22,136 bases of DNA from Streptomyces sp. NRRL F-525 (GTDB lineage: Bacteria; Actinomycetota; Actinomycetes; Streptomycetales; Streptomycetaceae), in assembly GCF_000716605.1 (NCBI RefSeq), contig NZ_JNXE01000064.1, forward strand, positions 1-22,136. The letters are read 5' to 3'. Below are positions 8,010 through 18,920 of the stretch, one piece after another. A program made the translations under genes and the position numbers. The notes beneath the pieces are model-generated. The model saw nothing but the letters and a program-made list of their open reading frames with translations. It was not told the DNA's origin and made no database searches. How positions within the stretch are numbered: position 1 is the stretch's first letter; each line of letters starts with the position of its first letter.

Positions 8010-9565
8010 GACGTCCGGCACCTCTCCACGAACCGACGGGCCACACCGGGCTCGGCCGCCCAGTGCGTGTGCAGATAACTCGCGTGCACACCCTGTTGTA
8101 CGAAACCTTCGACCCGCCGGTCAGGAGCGCGAACCCCCCAGGCGGGAGCCGCCCCCGAGCCGGGCTCGACGACGGTCCGATGAAACTCGTGCCCCCGCAT
8201 CCGCGTCCCGGCCACGGCCAGCACACTGTCGCTCAACGCGACGGCATCCCGATACCCCAACGTCAGCCGCTCGCTCATCCGCCCGGACGCATCCAGCACC
8301 CCGCACATCGGCATCCCGTCCAACTCCCGGCACAGATACAGCAGTCCGGCACACTCGGCGGCGACGGGAGCACCACTCTCCGCGAGCGCTCCGACCGCCT
8401 TGCGCAACGGTTCGTTGGCGGACAACTCGCTGGCGTACACCTCCGGGAACCCGCCTCCGATCACCAACCCGCGTGTTCCGTCCGGGAGTTCCTCATCCCG
8501 CAGCGGATCGAATACGACGACCTCGGCACCGGCCGCGGTGAGGAGTTCGGCATGCTCGGCGTAGGAGAAGGTGAAGGCGGGGCCTCCGGCGACGGCAACC
8601 CTCACTTTTGAGCTGGCGGCAACATCGGCCTGCCCATTCACTTTTGGACGCGGGCCTGCATTTTCGGCCTGTCCGTTCACTTTTGGGCTCAGGCCCACAC
8701 ATTCAGCCCGTCCGGCGTTTGAGGACGAGGCCCCTTCAGGGCCGAAGCGGGGGTCTGGGGGCGCAGCCCCCAGGGACGGGACGGGTAGGGGCGGCGGGGG
8801 CGAAGAAGCCAAGGCCTCAGCCGCATCCCAGCCCGCACCCGACAACACACCGGCACTACGCGCCAGCGCAAGCAACCCCTCAAGATCACACCCGGCGTCG
8901 ACCTGCGCCCCCATAGCCGCAACGGCCTCCACCGCAGCACCTTGCCGCTCGGCAACCGGCACCAACCCCAGATGCCGAGAAGGCGTATCCACCTGAGGAA
9001 CCCGCCGCAACACCCCCAGCACCGGTACCCCCGCCGAGTCCAACGCCTCCCGCAACAACACCTCATGCCGATCGGACGCGACCTTGTTCAGGATCACGCC
9101 CCCGACCCGAACCTCCGGATCCCAGGAAGCAAACCCATGCACCAAGGCCGCGACAGACCGAGACTGCGAAGACGCGTCGACGACAAGAACCACCGGCGCC
9201 CGCAGCAACTTCGCCACATGCGCCGTGGACGCCAACTCCCCTTCCCCCGCAGCCCCGTCGAACATCCCCATCACACCCTCGACAACAGCGAGATCACACC
9301 CGCGAGCCCCATGCGCGAACAACGGCCCGACCAACTCGGGCCCACACAGATACGCGTCGAGATTCCGCCCCACCCGCCCGGTGGCGAGCGCGTGATACCC
9401 GGGGTCGATGTAATCCGGCCCGACCTTGTGCGGAGACACGGCAAGCCCCCGCGAGGCGAACGCGGCCATCAACCCCGTGGCAACAGTGGTCTTGCCGCTA
9501 CCGGACGAAGGCGCGGCAATGACCAACCGAGGGACGGAGGAGGACGAGGAGGACAAGGAAGTCAC
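8006..9565 (-). CDS. cobB: Hydrogenobyrinic acid / cobyrinic acid a,c-diamide synthase CobB/CbiA with an unusual interdomain linker
   Basis: The enzyme amidates the a and c side chains with ATP and glutamine. The 519-aa protein has an N-terminal ATPase domain (LVIAAPSSGSGKTTVATGL P-loop, HKVGPDYIDPGYH, VEGVMGMFDG) to about residue 245. The C-terminal class I glutamine amidotransferase domain starts at about residue 319 (VRVAVAGGPAFTFSYAEHAELL, GGGFPEVYASEL, AAECAGLLYL with nucleophile Cys405, GHEFHRT, YLHTHW). Between them lies a linker of roughly 70 residues rich in Pro, Gly, Ala and Ser. It contains the translation of an intergenic-type palindromic repeat and two PKVNGQA copies. The GTG start at 9565 lies 7 bp after cobO and has only a weak ribosome binding site. 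The cobI start overlaps its stop. Enzyme identity is firm; the linker is the oddity. Confidence 0.95.
   Translation of the reverse strand: MTSLSSSSSSVPRLVIAAPSSGSGKTTVATGLMAAFASRGLAVSPHKVGPDYIDPGYHALATGRVGRNLDAYLCGPELVGPLFAHGARGCDLAVVEGVMGMFDGAAGEGELASTAHVAKLLRAPVVLVVDASSQSRSVAALVHGFASWDPEVRVGGVILNKVASDRHEVLLREALDSAGVPVLGVLRRVPQVDTPSRHLGLVPVAERQGAAVEAVAAMGAQVDAGCDLEGLLALARSAGVLSGAGWDAAEALASSPPPPLPVPSLGAAPPDPRFGPEGASSSNAGRAECVGLSPKVNGQAENAGPRPKVNGQADVAASSKVRVAVAGGPAFTFSYAEHAELLTAAGAEVVVFDPLRDEELPDGTRGLVIGGGFPEVYASELSANEPLRKAVGALAESGAPVAAECAGLLYLCRELDGMPMCGVLDASGRMSERLTLGYRDAVALSDSVLAVAGTRMRGHEFHRTVVEPGSGAAPAWGVRAPDRRVEGFVQQGVHASYLHTHWAAEPGVARRFVERCRTS
8603..8686. repeat. Short direct repeats in the cobB linker
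   Basis: The 8-mer CACTTTTG occurs at 8603, 8639 and 8678, at spacings of 36 and 39 bp, both multiples of three. The last two copies share a longer unit (roughly CGGCCTG-CC-TTCACTTTTGG). On the coding strand they give PKVNGQA twice and a shorter SSKV copy. This points to tandem duplication inside the cobB linker, just beside the palindromic repeat. Confidence 0.8.
8707..8780. repeat. Streptomyces-type intergenic palindromic repeat inside cobB
   Basis: This 74-bp stretch has terminal inverted repeats CCCGTCC (8707-8713) and GGACGGG (8774-8780). It also contains a perfect inner hairpin CTGGGGGCGCAGCCCCCAG (8755-8773, 8-bp stem, 3-nt loop). The wording, with GGCGTTTGAGGACGAGG followed by the CTGGGGGCGCAGCCCCCAG core, matches from memory a highly abundant intergenic repeat of Streptomyces chromosomes. 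Here it is read in frame as the CobB linker (residues about 262-287, including SLGAAPPDPRFGPEG). Copy number in this genome cannot be seen from the window. Confidence 0.75.
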
Positions 9566-9572
9566 GACAGCT

Positions 9573-10172
9573 TCACCACTCGATACCCCGCTGACCCTTC
9601 TGCCCGGCGTCCATGGGGTGCTTGACCTTGGACATGTCGGTGACGAGGTCGGCGTACTCGACGAGCTTCTCGGGCGCGTTCCGCCCGGTGATCACGACGT
9701 GCTGCGTGCCCGGCCGGTCCCGCAGCACGGAGACGACCTCATCGACATCGACCCACCCCCAGTGCATCGGGTAGGCGAACTCGTCCAGCACATACAGCTT
9801 GTAGGTCTCGGCGGCGAGATCCCGCTTGACCTGCTCCCACCCTTCCCGCGCCTTCTCCTCGTTGTCCATCTGGGAGTCGCGCTGAACCCACGACCACCCC
9901 TCGCCCATCTTGTGCCAGTCGACGGACCCGCCCTCACCGGAAGCCCCCAGCACCCGAAGCGCGTTCTCCTCGCCGACCTTCCACTTCGCCGACTTGACGA
10001 ACTGGAACACCCCGATCGGCCACCCCTGATTCCAGGCACGCAACGCCAGCCCGAAGGCGGCGGTCGACTTACCCTTCCCAACTCCCGTATGCACAACGAC
10101 AAGTGGCCGATTCCGCCGCTGACGGGTCGTCAACCCGTCATCCGGTACGACACTTGGCTGCCCCTGCGGCAT
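9573..10172 (-). CDS. cobO: Cob(I)yrinic acid a,c-diamide adenosyltransferase CobO/BtuR
   Basis: This CobA/CobO-type ATP:corrinoid adenosyltransferase attaches the upper 5'-deoxyadenosyl ligand to the cobalt. The 199-aa protein has the family's variant P-loop HTGVGKGKSTAAFG (residues 28-41), AWNQGWPIGVFQFVKSAKWKVGE, LYVLDEFAYPMHWGWVDVDEV and HVVITGRNAPEKLVEYADLVTDM. The ATG at 10172 overlaps the chelatase stop as TAATG and has AGAGGAGG eight bases upstream. cobB starts 7 bp downstream. Confidence 0.96.
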   Translation of the reverse strand: MPQGQPSVVPDDGLTTRQRRNRPLVVVHTGVGKGKSTAAFGLALRAWNQGWPIGVFQFVKSAKWKVGEENALRVLGASGEGGSVDWHKMGEGWSWVQRDSQMDNEEKAREGWEQVKRDLAAETYKLYVLDEFAYPMHWGWVDVDEVVSVLRDRPGTQHVVITGRNAPEKLVEYADLVTDMSKVKHPMDAGQKGQRGIEW

Positions 10173-12189
10173 TACGCGGCCCTCCTCTGTACGTCCTTCA
10201 CGAGCCCGGCGATCGAGTCCGCCCGCAACTCGTCCAGCGTCACAGCCGTACCCTCCAGCTCACCGGCCAACTGCCCTGCCAGCCCCAGCCGTACGGGCCC
10301 GGTCTCGCAGTCCACGACCACGGAGGCGACCCCGTCGGCGGCGAACAGCCGCGCCGCCCGCCCGGCAAGCGCGACCGGCTCGGGCCCACCGGTGGCCCGC
10401 CCATCGGTCACGAGGACAACCAGCGCCCGCCGCGCCGGATCCCGCAACCGCTCCACCCGCAGCACGTCATGCGCCTTGAGCAGTCCGGCGGCAAGCGGCG
10501 TCCGCCCACCCGTCGGCAACGACTCCAGCCGTACGGCGGCGGCGTCCACGGAAGAGGTCGGCGGCAACGCAACATCAGCGCTCGCCCCCCGGAAAGTCAC
10601 CAGCCCCACCTTGTCCCGTCGTTGATACGCGTCGAGCAGCAACGACAGCACAGCCCCCTTCACCGCACTCATCCGCTGCCGCGCCGCCATCGACCCGGAC
10701 GCGTCCACGACGAACAGCACGAGGTTGCCCTCACGCCCCTCCCGCGTCGCCTGCCGCAGATCGTCCCGGCGCACGACCAGCCCACGTCCGGACCGCCCGC
10801 GAGCCAGCTGATGCGGAGCGGCCGCCTGGATGGTCGCCGCCAAGTGCAGCTTGGTGAGCGTCCCTTGGGGCCGCTTGGCCCCGGTGGTCCGCCCGTGCTC
10901 GGTCCGCGCCCGCGAACGCCGCCCGGCGGCACCCTCGCCGATCCCCGGCACGCTCAGCACCTTGGTCCGGAAGGGCTCGGAGGCCCGCACGGGCTGCTGC
11001 TCACCCGAGCCCGCGCCGGAAGGCTGCGGTTCCCCGCCCTCGCTGGCCTCGGGCTGCGCACCCGTGTCATCACCCTGAGGCCCATCGGAGTCCGGTTGCT
11101 GCCCGCCGCCCCCGCTCGGACCGTCAGGACCGCCGTCCGGATCGGGATCGTCCTCGGGCCCCTGCTCCGGCTCCTGCTCCTGCTCCGCGAACTCCTCCAG
11201 CGTCTCGTCGAGCTTGTTCTCGTCAAGTCCCGGCGCGTCGAAGGGATTTCGCCGCCGCCGGTGCGGCAGCGCGAGCAACGCGGCCTGCCGTACGTCCTCG
11301 GCGAGTACGTCGGTCCGCCCGGCCCAGGCGGCCAGCGCGGTCGCCGTTCGGGCCATGACGATGTCGGCCCGCATGCCGTCCACCTCGAAGGCGGCACAGG
11401 TCGCCGCGATCTGCCGCAGCGCCCCGTCGCCCAGCCGCACGGACGGCAACAGCGCACGCGCGGCGATGATTTGGGCCCGTACGGCGGACTCCTCGTCCGC
11501 CCAGCGCACGGTGAACCCGGCGGGATCGTCGTCGTAGGCGAGCCTGCGCCGGACGACCTCGACCCGCTGGTCGGGCTCCCGCGAGGCCGCGACCTCGACG
11601 GTCAGCCCGAAGCGGTCGAGCAACTGCGGGCGCAGTTCGCCCTCTTCGGGGTTCATGGTGCCGACGAGCAAGAAGCGGGCGGCGTGCCGGACGGAGACGC
11701 CTTCGCGTTCGACGTACGACGCGCCCATCGCGGCGGCGTCCAGCAAGAGGTCCACGAGGTGGTCGTGGAGGAGGTTGACCTCGTCGACGTAGAGGATGCC
11801 CCGGTGCGCGTCGGCGAGCAGGCCCGGCTCGAAGGCCTTGACGCCCTCGGCGAGTGCCCGCTCGATGTCGAGCGCGCCGACGAGCCGGTCCTCGGAGGCG
11901 CCGACCGGCAACTCGACCATGCGCGCGGGGCGTTGGGCCCCGGGCCCGGTCTCGTGCGGCCCGTCCGGGCAGGCCGGGTCGGGCGCGGCGGGATCGCAGG
12001 AGAAACGGCAGCCGGGCACGACGGCGACCTCCGGCAGCATCGCCGAAAGGGCGCGTACGGCCGTCGACTTGGCGGTGCCCTTCTCGCCGCGCACCAGCAC
12101 ACCGCAGACCGCCGGCGACACGGCGTTCAGCAGCAGCGCGAGCCGCAGATCGTCCTGGCCGACAAGGGCCGTGAACGGAAAGGGAGTTG

Positions 12190-12193
<4 letters not shown>
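10172..12193 (-). CDS. ChlI/ChlD-type fused AAA+ and VWA chelatase subunit
   Basis: This is the motor subunit of a class I metal chelatase, inferred to work with the adjacent CobN in ATP-driven cobalt insertion. In the 673-aa protein the AAA+ (ChlI-like) domain comes first: FPFTALVGQDDLRLALLLNAV, Walker A GEKGTAKST at 36-44, Walker B ILYVDEVNLL, and VGTMNPEEGELRPQLLDRFGL. A long acidic, Pro/Gly/Gln-rich linker follows. A C-terminal von Willebrand A domain carries the MIDAS motif DASGSM starting at Asp497, then VTFRG and LVTDGRATGG. This differs from the separate CobS and CobT of Paracoccus/Pseudomonas-type aerobic pathways. The GTG at 12193 overlaps the cobN stop (GTGA), with GGAGG about ten bases upstream. 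Magnesium chelatase activity is unlikely given the context. Confidence 0.93.
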
Positions 12194-15839
<3,646 letters not shown>

Positions 15840-15843
<4 letters not shown>

Positions 15844-17351
15844 GCGGGCGCTCCCGGTGGAATGAAAGGCAGTCCTTGCGGCGCGCCGGACTCGATGAGT
15901 CGCCAGAGCGCGTCCGTGTCCGCGTGCTGTTCGATGAGGTCGCCGAGCCGGTCGAGCTGCTCCTCGCGCAGCGCGGCGAACGAGGTGTCGGGCGCCGGTA
16001 CGAACCGGCGGCCCGCGGCGGCCGCCACCTCGCGCAGGAACGCCCGCCGGAACCCGTCCGACTCCAGCGAGCCGTGCCAGTGGGTGCCCCAGGTCTGACC
16101 GACCCGGCAGCCGTCCAAGAAGGCTTCTCCGCCCGTGAGTTGGGCGACCCCGTGATGGATCTCGTACCCCTCGACCGGCTCGCCGAGGGCTTCGCCGACG
16201 GGCCGGGTGAGGGTCTTCTCGCGCGCGAACCGCACGCGCAGCGGCAGGACTCCGAGCCCGTCGACCGAGCCCTGCCGACTCTCGACCTCGTCGTCGATGT
16301 GCTCACCGAGGATCTGGAAGCCGCCGCAGATCCCGAGGATGGGGCGTTGCTCGGCAGCCCGGCGGATCAGCGCGTCCCCAAGTCCCCGTCCCCGCAGCCA
16401 TTCCAGCGCCTTCACCGTGCCCCGGGTCCCCGGGATCACGACGAGGTCCGCGTCGGCCAACTCCTCCGGCCGGTCCACGAACCGCACCACGACGCCCGGT
16501 TCGGCGGCCAGCGCGTCCACGTCGGTGAAGTTGGACATGAGGGGGATCGCGCAGACGGCGACCCGCAGCACGTCCTCGCCGACCGGCGGCGCGGTGTTCG
16601 ACTCGCGCACGGTGCCGCGCAGCGAGATGCGCAGCCCGTCCTCCTCGTCGATCCCGAGCCCGTGCTGGAACGGCAGCACGCCGTACGCCCGCCGCCCGGT
16701 GAGGCCGAGCAGCATCTCCAACCCCGGTTCCAGCAGCGAGACATCGCCGCGGAACTTGTTGACGAGGAACCCGGCGACGAACGCCTGGTCCTCGGGGCTC
16801 AGCAGCGCGACGGTTCCGAAGAAGGAGGCGAAGACGCCCCCGCGGTCGATGTCGCCGACGACGAGAACGGGTAGTTGGGCGTTGCGCGCGATGCCCATGT
16901 TCACGATGTCGGTCCGCCGCAGATTGATCTCCGCGGGCGAACCGGCCCCCTCACAGATCACCGCGTCATACGTGCCCCGCAACTCGGCGAGACAGTCCAA
17001 CACCGTGCCGAGTAGCGCCTCTTGACGCCCGCCGTGATAGCCGCGCGCACTCATCTCGCCAACTGGCTTGCCCATGAGGACTACTTGGCTGGTGCGGTCG
17101 CTGCCCGGCTTGAGGAGTACGGGGTTCATCAGCGCGGTCGGCTCGATCCGGCACGCCTGCGCCTGCATGGCCTGCGCCCGCCCGATCTCGGCACCTTCGC
17201 GGGTGACGAATGAATTCAGGGACATGTTCTGCGCCTTGAACGGCGCGACCTTCACGCCCTGCCGCACCAGCCACCGGCAGATCCCGGCGGTCACGACACT
17301 CTTGCCGGCGTCCGAGGTGGTGCCGGCCACCAACAGCCCGCCGCCGCTCAT
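15840..17351 (-). CDS. cobQ: Cobyric acid synthase CobQ/CbiP
   Basis: This glutamine-dependent amidotransferase amidates the b, d, e and g side chains of adenosylcobyrinic a,c-diamide to give cobyric acid. The 503-aa protein starts with the dethiobiotin-synthetase-like ATPase domain (GLLVAGTTSDAGKSVVTAGICRWL, APFKAQNMSLNSFVT, EGAGSPAEINLR, VGDIDRGGVFASFFGT). The glutaminase domain follows (VVIPGTRGTVKALEWL, ILGICGGFQILG with nucleophile Cys342, and GTHWHGSLESDGFRR with the catalytic-type His). The ATG at 17351 overlaps the cbiB stop as ATGA. Much longer frames upstream in the same phase run across cbiB and are not family-like. Confidence 0.97.
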
Positions 17352-18289
17352 GACTTCCGTCCCTTCACCAGCAGCCGCCCGGCGACACTGACCCCGAGCG
17401 CGAGCAGCCCGACGCGCCGGGACAGCCGTACGGCACGCGCGATGTCCGGTACGGCGACGGCGCGTCCGTCGCCGTTGAGCACGGGCCGGTGCTCGACCCG
17501 GCCGCCGTAGGAGAGCGTCCCGCCGAGTCGTACGCCGAGGGCGCCCGCGAAGGAGGCCTCCACGGGACCGGCGTTGGGGCTCGGGTGTTTGCGGGCGTCG
17601 GTGCGCCAGGCGCGGGCGGCGCCGCGCGGGTCGCCGCCCGCCACGGTCGCGAGGGCGGCGGTGAGGCGGGCGCCCGGCCAGCCGGCGACGTCGTCGAGGC
17701 GGGCCGAAGCCCAGCCGTAGCGGCGGTACTTGGCCGACTTGTGGCCGACCATCGCGTCCAGCGTGTTCACGGCGCGGAAGCCGAGCAGGCCCGGGACGCC
17801 TGCGATGCCGCCCCAGACCAGGGCGCCGACGACCGCGTCGGACGTGTTCTCGGCGACGGACTCGACGACGGCCCGGGCGATCCCGTCGGCGTCGAGGGCC
17901 TGCGGGTCCCGTCCGCAGAGGTGGGGGAGTCGTGCCCGTGCGGCATCGATGTCCCCGGCCTCCAGCGCGCGCCCGATGACCCCGGCCTCGCGCGCGAGGG
18001 AGGTTCCGCCGACGACGGCCCAGGTGGCGGCGGCGGTGAGGGCGGCAGAGGCCGTACGGGAAGGTCGTAGGGCCGAAGTGGCCGCGGTGGCGAAGGCGAT
18101 GGTGCCGCCTACGCACACGGCGGTGTGCAGGGCGCCCCAGCCTCGGTGGTCGCGCCACAGCACCTGTTCCACGGCGCCGGCGGCACGGCCGAAGGCGGCG
18201 ACCGGATGCCCGCGGCGGGGATCGCCGAGGAGGTGGTCGCCGAGGAGGCCGGCGGCGGCGCCGTACGCGAAGACGCGATCGGCACGCAT
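17348..18289 (-). CDS. cbiB: Adenosylcobinamide-phosphate synthase CbiB/CobD (membrane)
   Basis: This integral membrane enzyme condenses cobyric acid with aminopropanol (phosphate) to form (adenosyl)cobinamide (phosphate). It is 313 aa. The family landmarks are GLLGDHLLGDPRRGHPVAAFG at the N-terminus, GRDPQALDADGIARAVVESVAENTSDAVVGAL, GFRAVNTLDAMVGHKSAKYRRYGWASARLDDVAGWPGARL, and RTDARKHPSPNAGPVEASFAGALGVRLGG. Several hydrophobic helices are present. The ATG at 18289 is the first possible start after an in-frame TGA five codons upstream. No clear ribosome binding site precedes it. A 19-codon leader ORF ends four bases before it, suggesting coupled translation. It is the first structural gene of the riboswitch-controlled operon. 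Note that the name cobD is used for this protein in the aerobic nomenclature. Confidence 0.96.
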   Translation of the reverse strand: MRADRVFAYGAAAGLLGDHLLGDPRRGHPVAAFGRAAGAVEQVLWRDHRGWGALHTAVCVGGTIAFATAATSALRPSRTASAALTAAATWAVVGGTSLAREAGVIGRALEAGDIDAARARLPHLCGRDPQALDADGIARAVVESVAENTSDAVVGALVWGGIAGVPGLLGFRAVNTLDAMVGHKSAKYRRYGWASARLDDVAGWPGARLTAALATVAGGDPRGAARAWRTDARKHPSPNAGPVEASFAGALGVRLGGTLSYGGRVEHRPVLNGDGRAVAVPDIARAVRLSRRVGLLALGVSVAGRLLVKGRKS

Positions 18290-18293
18290 CGGG

Positions 18294-18353
18294 TCAGCCG
18301 ATCACTGAGTCGGACACGGGGATGGTGCGGGACCTCGAACGGCAGCCGAGCAT
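18294..18353 (-). CDS. Putative 19-codon leader ORF between riboswitch and cbiB
   Basis: The ATG at 18353 has AGGA nine bases upstream. It opens a frame of 19 residues (MLGCRSRSRTIPVSDSVIG) that ends in TGA four bases before the cbiB ATG, in a different frame. cbiB itself has no good ribosome binding site, so ribosomes terminating here could re-initiate on cbiB. The peptide resembles nothing I know. It could be chance, since the only evidence is position, ribosome binding site and spacing. Confidence 0.45.
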   Translation of the reverse strand: MLGCRSRSRTIPVSDSVIG

Positions 18354-18394
18354 GGCGATTTGTCCTCACTCAGGGTGTCCACGCCCTGGTTCGA

Positions 18395-18505
18395 CGAGAC
18401 CGGCGGTGAGAGTTCCTGGCTCCCGGGGGTGTCTACCCCGGTGACAGTGGCGGGACCGCGCCGGATTCGCACCGGCTTCCTCTCCTGCCGCCGTATATGG
18501 CTCCG
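18395..18505 (-). promoter_or_regulatory. Cobalamin (B12) riboswitch upstream of cbiB-cobQ-cobN operon
   Basis: On the minus strand the conserved aptamer core is present. AGGAAGCCGGTG is followed by CGAATCCGGCGCGG, then the hallmark CCCGCCACTGT (core about 18482-18445). A hairpin arm (CGGGG-loop-CCCCCG) comes next, and then the B12-box-like AGCCAGGAACTCTCACCGCC (about 18424-18403). The 5' CGGCGG (18493-18488) can pair with the 3' CCGCCG, closing the aptamer. Adenosylcobalamin binding would repress the downstream operon. The expression platform is not resolved. A CAGGG/CCCTG hairpin (18371-18388) and the leader-ORF ribosome binding site follow, and there is no U-tract terminator. Outer boundaries are approximate. 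Confidence 0.93.
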
Positions 18506-18507
18506 GC

Positions 18508-18537
18508 AGTCCACCATGCTGTTGGAAGGGCCGTCAA
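18508..18537 (-). promoter_or_regulatory. Predicted promoter of the riboswitch-cob operon
   Basis: On the minus strand TTGACG (18537-18532) is followed after 18 bp by TGGACT (18513-18508), a fair match to the Streptomyces vegetative sigma-factor pattern (TTGAC, about 18 bp, TAGRRT). The start site would fall around 18501, just where the aptamer pairing begins. That agreement is the main support. The -10 element is imperfect. Confidence 0.55.
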
Positions 18538-18549
18538 CTTGCTGTTGAC
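18533..18549. promoter_or_regulatory. 17-bp inverted repeat overlapping the predicted -35
   Basis: GTCAAC and GTTGAC arms flank a 5-bp centre (plus-strand centre TTGCT), giving a perfect 6-bp inverted repeat. One arm contains the TTGAC of the predicted -35 element. This is the geometry of a repressor operator. The regulator is unknown, and chance occurrence is possible. Confidence 0.4.
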
Positions 18550-18606
18550 CTGCGGGGACGGAGTGTGCTGATGCCCACACGCGAGGGGTCGGAGGGGTCA
18601 CGCGGA

Positions 18607-18644
18607 CGTGGGGTGCGGGACGGCGACCCGTCCCGCACCCCACG
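18607..18644. terminator. Strong hairpin terminator between the pit unit and the cob operon
   Basis: A perfect 17-bp stem (18607-18623 with 18628-18644) encloses the loop CGAC. It lies 21 bp after the stop of the small membrane protein gene on the minus strand and upstream of the riboswitch promoter. There is no clear T-tract, as is common in Streptomyces terminators. It would end transcription of the phosphate transporter unit and insulate the cob operon. Confidence 0.85.
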
Positions 18645-18665
18645 CTCGGTCGAACTGGCGGCCGG

Positions 18666-18887
18666 TCAGGCCACGATCAGATAGATCCCGTACGCCACCG
18701 CCGCCGCGCAGGCCGCGAAGCAGGCGTACGCGCCGGTCAGGGCGAGGGGCGCGGAGTCGCCCTGGGCGGTGGCGCGTTCGCGGCGGGAGAGGCCGACGAT
18801 GCCGAGGGTGAAGACCGCCACGAGGGAGACGGTGGCCACCAGGCTGACGCCGAAGACGGAGCCGAGGGCTGCCCAGTCGATGTGCAT
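18666..18887 (-). CDS. Small two-helix membrane protein downstream of pit
   Basis: This 73-aa protein has two hydrophobic segments, at about residues 6-33 and 48-72, joined by a short charged loop containing SRRERATAQGD. The ATG at 18887 has AAGGA ten bases upstream, a convincing start. It lies 33 bp after the phosphate transporter on the same strand and ahead of a strong terminator, so the two probably form one transcript. I recognise no functional domain. A small accessory or modulator of the transporter is possible but is only positional inference. Confidence 0.75.
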   Translation of the reverse strand: MHIDWAALGSVFGVSLVATVSLVAVFTLGIVGLSRRERATAQGDSAPLALTGAYACFAACAAAVAYGIYLIVA

Positions 18888-18920
18888 GCTGATTCGTTCC
18901 TTCGTGTCTGGGGCGCGGGC

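Noticed and set aside
18302..18643. A 113-codon minus-strand frame across the riboswitch
   Set aside because: It covers the terminator, promoter and aptamer, whose conserved bases explain the sequence better; there is no ribosome binding site or domain.
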